This document shows, piece after piece, positions 16,722 to 23,562 of a DNA stretch of 29,964 nt. Positions within the stretch are counted from its first letter, which is position 1; each line of letters opens with the position of its first letter. The notes beneath the pieces are model-generated. The model saw only the letters and a list, made by a program, of their open reading frames with translations. It searched no databases and was not told the origin of the DNA. Source of the stretch: an uncultured Bacilli bacterium (GTDB taxonomy: Bacteria > Bacillota_I > Bacilli_A > RF39 > UBA660); NCBI GenBank assembly GCA_947629115.1, contig CANRCL010000003.1, positions 1 to 29,964 on the forward strand, given 5' to 3'. Position numbers and translations under genes: made by a program.

Positions 16722-16750
16722 TCGCCCGGGCGACTCCGCCCCCAGGGCGA
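16722..16750 (-). other. GC-rich hairpin/cruciform just past the variable end of gene A
   Basis: Outer arms TCGCCC/GGGCGA (16722-16727 with 16745-16750) and inner arms GGGCG/CGCCC (16728-16732 with 16737-16741) stack into an 11-bp stem with a 3-base bulge and a tetraloop that reads GAGT on the coding strand. It starts 16 nt after the TAG of gene A. It is a poor terminator because no T-run follows. In known DGRs (Bordetella phage BPP-1) a GC hairpin with a GRNA-type tetraloop just downstream of the variable repeat is needed for target recognition; GAGT differs from GRNA in the last base. Gene B has no such hairpin. Confidence 0.7.
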
Positions 16751-16766
16751 ATTTATACCGCCGTCC

Positions 16767-16955
16767 CTAAAATATCGTGTAAGGTGTATTTAGTGTTCCC
16801 TCGCCAGATAATGATACATCGGACGATAGATAGAATACTGGACGGACCGCACCCGTATACGTCAGAGCGCTGATGTTCACGCAGCCATCGGAAAGGTATA
16901 CTGCTAGGCTTTCATATCCATGGCTAGAAACATAACCACTCTTGCTATAGAAGTA
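16767..16955 (-). other. putative DGR variable region of gene A
   Basis: Codons 470-531. This block is far more GC-rich than the rest of the window. Aligned with gene B from the C-terminus, GGC, GTG, CTG, ACG, GCG, CGT and CCA codons are unchanged. The codons between them differ, mostly as NNC or NNT (A/B: TGC/TAC, AAC/TAC, ATC/TAC, AGC/GGC, GCT/GAC, GGT/AGT), as expected if a template had AAC/AAT there. In the constant tail the four differences up to GGA/GGG (GTC/GTG, GTA/GTC, CTA/CTG, GGA/GGG) could all come from a template A. A few C/T changes after that do not need this explanation. Confidence 0.6.
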
Positions 16956-18362
16956 GCCATAACGTGAAATCAGAAATTCCGAATAATAATTTGAATTATC
17001 ATTTTTGCTAAAATATATCCAAGCATTTTTGGCTGTTGTATAATTTCCGGGTTCACCTCCTGGATATGCATATATATAATCATGAATGTATTGTAATCCA
17101 ATGTAAGCACTTACTTTTTTACTCCAAGTATATGGTTGCTCTGTATAATTATAATTATTTTCATTTTTTACTCGGTGAGTCGTTGGCTCGCCACCAGTTT
17201 CTATTGCGTACACTTTGTTTCCATTATACATATCGGCTGAGTCATATTCTAAATTTGTATCTCCATACATCCAGTCTTTTTTCACAATATATGGTTTTAA
17301 TTGCTCACTTAATTTACTATAAAATGATGTACTATCATATGTATGTGAACCATATTCACTTTCCGCATAATCATTTAATTGATGGAATAAATCACTATCC
17401 GGCCATTCTATATCTATATCATCTGTATGCCATTTACTTGTTAATGCAGTTTTCTTTATTACTTTGATTTCTCCATCGTCGGTTATTCCTATTATACGAT
17501 ATAAATCTTTACCATTTTCACTACATTCACTACCTAAACAGATGTAATTATTTACATCTCCTGTTCCTTGATAACGATGCATTCCCCCTACTGAAGTGTC
17601 GGTTAAAATATCAGTTTTATCATTTTCTTCGGCTATATCTGCATTTGTTTTATTTCTAACACTACATACTAAATTTTCATTTGTTATATTTATATCTATA
17701 TCTTTTCCTGCTAATGCTGTTTGGTCATCTTTTGTATTTTTTAATTCTATCGCTGCTGTTATATTTACACTACTATCTCCTACTATAGTATAGTTCACTG
17801 TTGTTTTATAACCTTTATTTGATTTAGTTTCACTTATTATGGTTGCTAAATCTATTTCATTGGGATTAATTGTTGCTTTATTTCCAGTCTTATCACTTTG
17901 ATAACCTAAATAGACTCTTCCATCTCCCTCGGTTATTATATCTTCTTCTAGTGGTTCTTCTTCTCCACTTTTCTTCACACTTGCTGTTATTGTTAAATCA
18001 CTGGTACAATTTAAATAGGCTTCTTCTTCAGTATCACTTCCACTTATTCCAGCCGTTGATACTATATGGTCTGTTCTTTCTGGTTCAAATCTATTTACTT
18101 TTTCTGCTGTTGCCCAATAACTTGTTCCTATTTTTCCTTGGGACATATCGGTCACTAATAAATCTAGATATAATTCACTTTCACCAGTTATTGTTGGTGT
18201 TCCATATTTAGCAAGTTCGTCTGTTTCTCCAGTAAAGTTTGTTTCTGTTTTTCCTCCACTATTATTTGTTATTGAAAAATATGCAAAGGCTGACCCTATT
18301 ACCAATAACATTAATGTGGCTAAACCTATCATTGTTAAGACTATTGTCTTTTTCTTTTCCAT
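16767..18362 (-). CDS. surface protein A: SipW/TasA-like signal, lectin-like variable C-terminus
   Basis: 531 aa. Residues 1-31 (MEKKKTIVLTMIGLATLMLL, then VIGSAFAYFS) form a signal/anchor resembling SipW-dependent TasA/camelysin signals. A beta-rich Thr/Ser/Asn segment follows to about 240. From about 260 comes a second domain (MHRYQGTGDVNNYICLGSEC, DLYRIIGITDDGEIKVIKK) ending in LISRYG, a variable stretch and AVRPVFYLSSDVSLSGEGTL. This end pattern recalls FGE/C-type-lectin-fold or DUF6273-like domains, some of which are DGR targets. It is a close paralog of gene B, with about 200 bp of near-identical upstream DNA and a poly-G promoter. I infer an exported, host- or phage-facing display protein; the ligand is unknown. 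Confidence 0.8.
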   Translation of the reverse strand: MEKKKTIVLTMIGLATLMLLVIGSAFAYFSITNNSGGKTETNFTGETDELAKYGTPTITGESELYLDLLVTDMSQGKIGTSYWATAEKVNRFEPERTDHIVSTAGISGSDTEEEAYLNCTSDLTITASVKKSGEEEPLEEDIITEGDGRVYLGYQSDKTGNKATINPNEIDLATIISETKSNKGYKTTVNYTIVGDSSVNITAAIELKNTKDDQTALAGKDIDINITNENLVCSVRNKTNADIAEENDKTDILTDTSVGGMHRYQGTGDVNNYICLGSECSENGKDLYRIIGITDDGEIKVIKKTALTSKWHTDDIDIEWPDSDLFHQLNDYAESEYGSHTYDSTSFYSKLSEQLKPYIVKKDWMYGDTNLEYDSADMYNGNKVYAIETGGEPTTHRVKNENNYNYTEQPYTWSKKVSAYIGLQYIHDYIYAYPGGEPGNYTTAKNAWIYFSKNDNSNYYSEFLISRYGYFYSKSGYVSSHGYESLAVYLSDGCVNISALTYTGAVRPVFYLSSDVSLSGEGTLNTPYTIF

Positions 18363-18390
18363 AAATTCTTTCCTCTCTTTCTTATTATGT

Positions 18391-18483
18391 TCAAGTAAAC
18401 AATATTTATTATATATACGTCTTAAGTATAATATATTTTTTCTTCTATTGATATACTATTTTTATCACTTTATATTTACTTGA
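18391..18483 (-). promoter_or_regulatory. conserved 5' leader of gene A with inverted repeat
   Basis: In the transcript, TCAAGTAAA (18483-18475) and TTTACTTGA (18399-18391) are perfect inverted repeats separated by 75 nt. The second arm ends about 20 nt before the AGAGG ribosome site. The leader is nearly identical before gene B with the same 75-nt spacing, although the DNA between promoter and arm differs. Conservation of both arms suggests a structured, possibly regulatory leader, or a recent duplication. Confidence 0.45.
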
Positions 18484-18505
18484 CACAATTTTGCTATCTA
18501 TTTTT

Positions 18506-18533
18506 ATTATAAAATCCCCCCCCCGAAAATCAA
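18506..18533 (-). promoter_or_regulatory. poly-G slippage promoter of gene A
   Basis: On the - strand, -35 TTGATT (18533-18528), then TTC, nine G, ATTT, then a perfect -10 TATAAT (18511-18506): a 16-bp spacer. A homopolymer inside the spacer makes promoter strength depend on tract length; 9 or 10 G gives 16 or 17 bp, close to the optimum. The same boxes precede gene B with seven G and a 14-bp spacer. The start codon is about 145 nt downstream. Confidence 0.7.
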
Positions 18534-18581
18534 GAGGTTTTTTCTAATTTCTTTATTATTTGACATATTTTTACATTAAAA

Positions 18582-18601
18582 AAGAAGTATTTCTACTTCT
18601 T
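18582..18601 (-). terminator. terminator of the envelope operon
   Basis: AAGAAGTA, GAAA tetraloop, TACTTCTT, then T's on the - strand. It includes the stop codon of the lipoprotein gene and insulates the gene A promoter. Confidence 0.85.
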
Positions 18602-19073
18602 AACTTTCAGCATCATATGAATATTCAATATTAGTTATAGTATCATTTTCCACAATAAATTCTAAATTAGTTTTATCTTTTTCATAAACATATAAATTAT
18701 CTTCTTGTTTATATTTATCTCCATATACTTCAACTAATTTAGTAAAATCATCCCCTAAACTAATACCCTCATTAGTTTTAACATCACTATCTTTAAAGAC
18801 AATAGATAAAACTTTTTCTTGCCCATTCTCTGTATAAGTATTTATTTCATAATGTTCATAAGTATATGTTCTATCCATATCTTCAAAAGCACAAGTAGGG
18901 GCTTCAAAATATTCTAATTCTTTACCATATTTATCTCTTGAAAATTCTTCTCCTAGTAAGATATTCATATCATTGTATTTAAAAGAAAAAATATCTTTTT
19001 CTTCAACTACTTTTTCTTTCCCACAACCAGTTAAACTTACTAACAATAAACTAATTATTAAAAATCTTTTCAT
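18600..19073 (-). CDS. small lipoprotein, 157 aa
   Basis: The N-terminus MKRFLIISLLLVSLTGCGKE is a lipoprotein signal with lipobox LTGC (Cys17), so the mature protein is anchored on the outer face of the membrane. The rest is a small acidic, Tyr-rich beta-strand domain (YTYEHYEINTYTENGQEKVL, SIVFKDSDVKTNEGISLG, GDKYKQEDNLYVYEKDKTNL) without a family name that I can assign; the GISLGDDFTKLVEVYG segment recalls small repeat domains in other Bacillota lipoproteins. It is the last gene of the four-gene envelope operon and abuts the SGNH-like gene, so it probably acts with the MBOAT/SGNH pair. Function unknown. Confidence 0.82.
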   Translation of the reverse strand: MKRFLIISLLLVSLTGCGKEKVVEEKDIFSFKYNDMNILLGEEFSRDKYGKELEYFEAPTCAFEDMDRTYTYEHYEINTYTENGQEKVLSIVFKDSDVKTNEGISLGDDFTKLVEVYGDKYKQEDNLYVYEKDKTNLEFIVENDTITNIEYSYDAES

Positions 19074-20093
19074 TTAATTACCTCTTTTAATGGAAGCATA
19101 ATATGCTTCTAACTTCTCTTCATATATATTATTTATTTTATCATAATTTCTAAAATCTGTTAAGTTATATTTATTTTTTAATATTTTACTAAAATATTTA
19201 GATAATTTAGTGGCTCCCTCTAAATTTAAATGAATTCCACCATCATAAGTATCAGTACTATAATCTATTCCAATTTCATTAGATAAAGGAATAAAATTAT
19301 AATAATCAATATCTTTATCTTGAATATAACTAATAATTTGGTCTTCATATTCTTGATACCAATATGGATAAACACTTGGGGCTTTCATTAAAACTAATTT
19401 AATATTATTTTCTTGACATAATTCATATATTTTATCTAAATATTCATAATCTATATCAGCAAATGTATAAGTTGGCAATGGTTTTTTAGTAGGAAGAGAA
19501 TCTACTGGTTTAACATTTTGATTTATTAAAAAACCATTATGGGTAATTTGTTTATCTTTAAATAGATAAATAAAATCTTCTTTAGTTAAACTACTAAAAC
19601 GCGAATGATATCTTAAAATAGGAATAAAATAAGATAAAATATTTTCTTCTTCGGTCATACTAGATTTAATTAAATCTATTTTTTCTTGACTAAATTTCAT
19701 TTCATCAATCATTAACCGATTATATGGTTCAGATACTGGTTCAGAATACCGCATGGAATTAACATTAAAAACTACTACTTTAGGTATTTCATATTTTAAA
19801 GTTTCTTTTAATAAATAGTAAGATTGCCAAATAAGTTGTTGACTATTACCTCTAACATAACTAGTAATACCCTCTTCTTCATACATAACTAAAGGTGATA
19901 TATTAGCATATACTTCACAGTCGCCTATAAATATTACCTCATGATTTTTATCTTCTTTATAATATTCTTTAGTAAATGAACCCTCAACTAAATCAGTGGC
20001 ATATTTTGGCATAACTAAACGATTTAATAAACAAAATATTAAAATAAATACTCCTATAATTAAAAATGTTCTAACATACTTCACTTTTCTCAC
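19074..20093 (-). CDS. membrane-anchored SGNH-like (DltD/AlgJ-type) protein, 339 aa
   Basis: One N-terminal membrane segment (about 9-27), then an extracellular SGNH-hydrolase-like domain. Block I reads VIFIGDCEVYANISP, with Cys where the SGNH nucleophile Ser (GDS) usually is. The C-terminal block V is present as TYDGGIHLNLEGATKLS (DxxH). Such proteins pair with an MBOAT acyltransferase and move acyl groups onto secreted glycans or teichoic acids. GTG is used as start: codon 1 (20093) abuts the MBOAT stop, but the GTG at codon 4 (20084) has the better AGGTGAG ribosome site. The Cys may be a subfamily trait that allows thioester transfer; that is inference. Confidence 0.82.
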   Translation of the reverse strand: MRKVKYVRTFLIIGVFILIFCLLNRLVMPKYATDLVEGSFTKEYYKEDKNHEVIFIGDCEVYANISPLVMYEEEGITSYVRGNSQQLIWQSYYLLKETLKYEIPKVVVFNVNSMRYSEPVSEPYNRLMIDEMKFSQEKIDLIKSSMTEEENILSYFIPILRYHSRFSSLTKEDFIYLFKDKQITHNGFLINQNVKPVDSLPTKKPLPTYTFADIDYEYLDKIYELCQENNIKLVLMKAPSVYPYWYQEYEDQIISYIQDKDIDYYNFIPLSNEIGIDYSTDTYDGGIHLNLEGATKLSKYFSKILKNKYNLTDFRNYDKINNIYEEKLEAYYASIKRGN

Positions 20094-21374
20094 CTAAAAT
20101 CTACTATAAATAAAATCTTCTGTATTAAAACCTATGCCATATACTCCAAATAAACATATTATAATAATTAATAAACAAACAATACTTACTTTTACTTCTA
20201 AAGAACTATGAGATATTTTATCTATAATTTGATTATTTTTTAAATCCCCAATTACTAATACAATAATACTTATAATTAAAACAATTATATTAGGTAAATC
20301 TAAACCTATATGCAATAGATTATGGAATAAATCTAAATAATTAAAATTAGTAAAAATACTACCTATCATTTTTAATGGTAAAAGATAATCATCAGTATAA
20401 ATAAAGAATGACCAAAGTAAAGAAACAATTAAGAAAGTAATTGTTATATTTAACCATTTCCATTTAGTTTTAAATAAATTATTAAAGGCTACGATTAAAC
20501 CATGAATTAAACCCCAAAGTAAATAAGTTGTTCCATGCCAAAATCCGGATATTATAAAAGTAATAACTAAATTAATTTTATGTCTTATTTTAGATACTCT
20601 ACTTCCTCCTAAAGGTATATAGACATAATCTTTAAGCCAACTACTTAAAGCAATATGCCAACGACGCCAAAATTCTTGAACAGTTTCAGATAAATAAGGA
20701 AGATTAAAGTTTTCTTTTAAGTTAATACCAAATATTTTAGATATTCCAATAACTATATCTATACCACCAGAAAAATCACTATAAAGTTGAATATAATATA
20801 AAATCATAGTCAGTAAAGCATAAGCCCCATAATAAGTATTAACATCTTTAGTTATAAAACTAATTACAATAGCAATACGACTAGCAATTAAATATTTTTT
20901 AAATAAACCCCAAAGAATTCTTAAAAATCCTAAATAAAAATTATCTTTTTTTAATTTAATTTTTTCAAGTAATGTATCTTCAACATCATTATATCTAGTT
21001 ATAGGTCCAATAAAAATATAGGGAATATACATTACATATAATAAATATTTTCCTAAATTTTTTTGATAAGGATATTTATTTTTATAAACATCTACTAAAT
21101 AAGAAATAATTTGTAAAGTATAATAAGATATACCTAAAGGAGCAATAATATTATGACTACTAATACTAGGTATAACATTAACTAATTTAAAAAACAAAAG
21201 AATTCCTAGATTAACACTAATAGTTAAACCAAGAATTAATTTTTTATGTTTACCATTTAAATAATGCGCAGCATAAAAGGAAGTTAAAGCACTAAATAAA
21301 ATATAAATAATATTAAAAGTACCAAAACTTAAATAGATAATTATGCTTAAAATTAAGATTAAAATATTTAACAT
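20094..21374 (-). CDS. MBOAT-family O-acyltransferase (AlgI/DltB/PatB-like)
   Basis: 426 aa with about ten membrane spans. MBOAT proteins pass an acyl group from the cytoplasm to an extracellular polymer. The signature region is complete: FWRRWHIALSSWLKDYVYIP, LGGSR, then FIISGFWHGTTYLLWGLIHG with the catalytic His of GFWHG. The N-terminal ILFSALTSFYAAHYLNGKHK and the PLGISYYTLQIISYLVDVYK block also match. It starts with ATG and an AGGAG site 8 bp after the transglutaminase-like gene and abuts the SGNH-like gene, a pairing seen in alginate, teichoic-acid and peptidoglycan O-acylation systems. The substrate polymer cannot be told from the sequence; no dltA/dltC is nearby. Confidence 0.93.
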   Translation of the reverse strand: MLNILILILSIIIYLSFGTFNIIYILFSALTSFYAAHYLNGKHKKLILGLTISVNLGILLFFKLVNVIPSISSHNIIAPLGISYYTLQIISYLVDVYKNKYPYQKNLGKYLLYVMYIPYIFIGPITRYNDVEDTLLEKIKLKKDNFYLGFLRILWGLFKKYLIASRIAIVISFITKDVNTYYGAYALLTMILYYIQLYSDFSGGIDIVIGISKIFGINLKENFNLPYLSETVQEFWRRWHIALSSWLKDYVYIPLGGSRVSKIRHKINLVITFIISGFWHGTTYLLWGLIHGLIVAFNNLFKTKWKWLNITITFLIVSLLWSFFIYTDDYLLPLKMIGSIFTNFNYLDLFHNLLHIGLDLPNIIVLIISIIVLVIGDLKNNQIIDKISHSSLEVKVSIVCLLIIIICLFGVYGIGFNTEDFIYSRF

Positions 21375-21382
21375 ACTTACTC

Positions 21383-22972
21383 CTAATTAGCGGTTGGCCA
21401 AGCACTGAAATCCCATTTACGACCACTTAAAGTTGAAAGTCTTTGTTCATCAGTCATAATACTAATCTTACGATGATTTCTATCTGGTGTTGAATCCATA
21501 TGACGCCATACGCCATTTATTTTAACTAAATTCCAATAATGAGTTTTATTAGTAACCCAAATAAGTTGATTTTCTATGCCTTTAGTATCAAGTAATGCTT
21601 TAAAACATTGCGCATGAACATAACAATTACCCTTTTTATTAGTTAAACCATAATAAAGAGCATCATCACCACCATCATAGTGGTCATATTTAATTGTATT
21701 ACGACAATAATCTCTTAACTCTTCTGGGTCACTACTTAAAGTAGCCGCAATCTTTTGAACTAAGGCTTTAGTATCTTCATCATCATGGTCAACAGTTATT
21801 TTTCTTTTTGCAGTGGCTTTATTACCACTTTTATCTGTGGCTGTATAAGTGACATAATAACTACCAGTTTTAGAAGTATCTACTTTAGAAGCATCATAAG
21901 TAAATTCTACTTTACCATCTCTATCATCAGTGGCTTTAACCCCACTAGTATAATTAATTTTAGCATTCTTTTTAACAGTTAAATTAGTAAGTCCTGTTAT
22001 TTTAGGAGCCGTTTTATCAGTTATAATTTTTAATGTTGCTTCTTTAGTAATTTTATTACCATTAATATCTTTAGCAGTTATAGATATCTTTTGTTCTCCC
22101 TCAATAGAAGTATCTATTTTAGTATCTAAAGTTGTTTCAACATCTCCAGAAATATCTAATACTTCTTTAATAAAATCTTCTTTTTTAGCCTCTTCTCCTA
22201 CATATACTTCTTTATCTTGTAATTCTAAAGTTGGTGGAATAGTATCTTTAATAGTTAAGTTAACTGTATTTATAACATTTTTATAGGAAATTTGAACTTT
22301 ATGAGTACCAACTTCTTTAAAATTAATTTTACTTAAATCGGTAATTAATTCACAATCTTCTAATATATCACTATCTTTAACAAAATCTTTTAAAGCAATA
22401 TTAGCATTACCTAGTTCTAATGTTGCATCTTTAAAAGGTTTTAAATTACTTAAATAAACTAGAAAGCCAAAGGCTAAAGCAATTAATAAAATAATTATTA
22501 AAAATAAAATTACTAAAATAATATTAATTCTTTTATTTCTCTTATTTATTTTAACTTCTTTAATTGCTTCTTCTTTTATTTCTTCTTTAATTTCTTTTTT
22601 AATATTTTCTTTTTCTTCTTCAATAAAACGATTATCAGCCTTTTTAATAACTACTTCTTCTTTTTTATTTTCTAATACTTTTACTTCACTAACATTTGGA
22701 GTATTATTTTGTTTTTTCTTCTTTTTCTTTTTTGGTGTTGGATTTGGATTAGGATTATTTACAACTTTAACATTTGTATCTTTTACATCTTTAACAACAT
22801 TTTTATTAGCATTATTAACATTATTCTTTTTTATATTATTATTGTTATTATTTTGATTAGAATTATTTCCTTTATTTACCTTTTTAGGTTGATTATTTTT
22901 TGTATTCACATTAGTATTTTTCTTTTCATTAGAATTGTTCTTTTTAGGATTTTCATTACTGCTCATATACAT
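21383..22972 (-). CDS. membrane-anchored transglutaminase-like protein with Ig-like domains
   Basis: 529 aa. A long cytoplasmic Asn/Lys-rich low-complexity N-terminus and a charged coiled region (about 100-145) precede one membrane span (about 149-174). Outside are two or three Ig-like/DUF5011 modules (DTIPPTLELQDKEVYVGEEA from 243; DKTAPKITGLTNLTVKKNAK from 319). Then comes a C-terminal transglutaminase-like domain with an apparent triad Cys450 (KKGNCYVHAQCF), His478 (NKTHYWNLV) and Asp493 (RHMDSTPD). It could be a wall-bound protease or cross-linking enzyme. First gene of the envelope operon with promoter 22987-23015. Start may be the ATG at 22966 (codon 3), which has better spacing from the GAGG site. 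Confidence 0.88.
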   Translation of the reverse strand: MYMSSNENPKKNNSNEKKNTNVNTKNNQPKKVNKGNNSNQNNNNNNIKKNNVNNANKNVVKDVKDTNVKVVNNPNPNPTPKKKKKKKQNNTPNVSEVKVLENKKEEVVIKKADNRFIEEEKENIKKEIKEEIKEEAIKEVKINKRNKRINIILVILFLIIILLIALAFGFLVYLSNLKPFKDATLELGNANIALKDFVKDSDILEDCELITDLSKINFKEVGTHKVQISYKNVINTVNLTIKDTIPPTLELQDKEVYVGEEAKKEDFIKEVLDISGDVETTLDTKIDTSIEGEQKISITAKDINGNKITKEATLKIITDKTAPKITGLTNLTVKKNAKINYTSGVKATDDRDGKVEFTYDASKVDTSKTGSYYVTYTATDKSGNKATAKRKITVDHDDEDTKALVQKIAATLSSDPEELRDYCRNTIKYDHYDGGDDALYYGLTNKKGNCYVHAQCFKALLDTKGIENQLIWVTNKTHYWNLVKINGVWRHMDSTPDRNHRKISIMTDEQRLSTLSGRKWDFSAWPTAN

Positions 22973-22986
22973 CTACCTCACAATTA

Positions 22987-23015
22987 ATTATATACATTTC
23001 TTCTTTTAAAATCAA
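22987..23015 (-). promoter_or_regulatory. promoter of the four-gene envelope operon
   Basis: On the - strand, -35 TTGATT (23015-23010), 17-nt spacer, -10 TATAAT (22992-22987). It drives the transglutaminase-like, MBOAT, SGNH and lipoprotein genes. Confidence 0.75.
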
Positions 23016-23081
23016 TAATATTGCCTTAAAAAACTTTAAAAAATAATTGACAAATATTGGACATCTTTAAGCCATAAATTT

Positions 23082-23110
23082 TTGATTAACAAGAATTTTA
23101 ATGATAAAAT
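23082..23110 (+). promoter_or_regulatory. promoter of the 113-aa hypothetical gene
   Basis: -35 TTGATT (23082-23087), 17-nt spacer, -10 TAAAAT (23105-23110), 21 bp before the ATG. A further TTGACA lies upstream at 23047 without a matching -10 box. Confidence 0.65.
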
Positions 23111-23131
23111 TAATTTAGAAATGAGGTAAAT

Positions 23132-23473
23132 ATGAATAATCCAAAAGATAAAGAATTAATGAATCAAAAATTTAAAGAATTTTTATTACGAAAAATTCCT
23201 TATGCAAATCTTTTAACTCCCGAAGAATTAGCAGAATTAAAAACGGCTTTTGAAAGAAATGAAGAAGCCAAAGAAGATTGGAATAAAGCCATGCAAGCCG
23301 CGATTAATACAATTAGTAAGAATGTTCCTAATAGAGAGGCTTTACTAAATGATGCTGATTTCTATATTCAAAATTTTGACCAAACTAAATATCAACTTAA
23401 TTCTTTAATTGAAGAATATAATAATGAATATGGTTATGTTCAAACGGAAGATGCACCAAGTCAAAAAAGATAG
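23132..23473 (+). CDS. hypothetical helical protein, 113 aa
   Basis: A small soluble protein, all helix by composition (KDKELMNQKFKEFLLRKIPY, EELAELKTAFERNEEAKEDW), rich in Lys, Glu and Asn, with no signal peptide or membrane span. I do not recognise a family. It is a single-gene unit with its own promoter (23082-23110), an ATG behind a GAGG site and a clean terminator at its stop codon. It lies between the divergent envelope operon and the M15 peptidase gene. Codon use is like the neighbours. The gene call is good because of the complete flanking signals; function is unknown. Confidence 0.75.
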   Translation: MNNPKDKELMNQKFKEFLLRKIPYANLLTPEELAELKTAFERNEEAKEDWNKAMQAAINTISKNVPNREALLNDADFYIQNFDQTKYQLNSLIEEYNNEYGYVQTEDAPSQKR

Positions 23474-23495
23474 CCTTAAACAAAAGGCTTTTTTT
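23472..23495 (+). terminator. terminator of the 113-aa hypothetical gene
   Basis: AGCCTT and AAGGCT arms around a 6-nt loop, followed by seven T. The stem begins inside the TAG stop codon. Confidence 0.85.
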
Positions 23496-23507
23496 ATGGT
23501 TTAAAAT

Positions 23508-23536
23508 TTGCATTTTTACCCATTTTTTAGTATAAT
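23508..23536 (+). promoter_or_regulatory. promoter of the M15 peptidase gene
   Basis: -35 TTGCAT (23508-23513), exactly 17-nt spacer, perfect TATAAT (23531-23536), about 27 bp upstream of the ATG with a GGGAGA ribosome site. Confidence 0.8.
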
Positions 23537-23562
23537 ATCATATTGAAAAAAGGGAGATTGGT

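Noticed and set aside
17036..18211. Open frames on the + strand across gene A (and similar ones across gene B near 25029-25979).
   Set aside because: They are antisense shadows of the Thr/Asn-rich coding sequence, recur in both paralogs for that reason, lack ribosome sites and give low-complexity Leu/His/Tyr-rich products.
18480..18510. + strand TTGACA with TATTAT 19 bp downstream in the leader of gene A, a possible antisense promoter.
   Set aside because: Spacing is too long, and the matching place in the gene B leader does not keep a good pair of boxes; AT-rich DNA gives many such matches.
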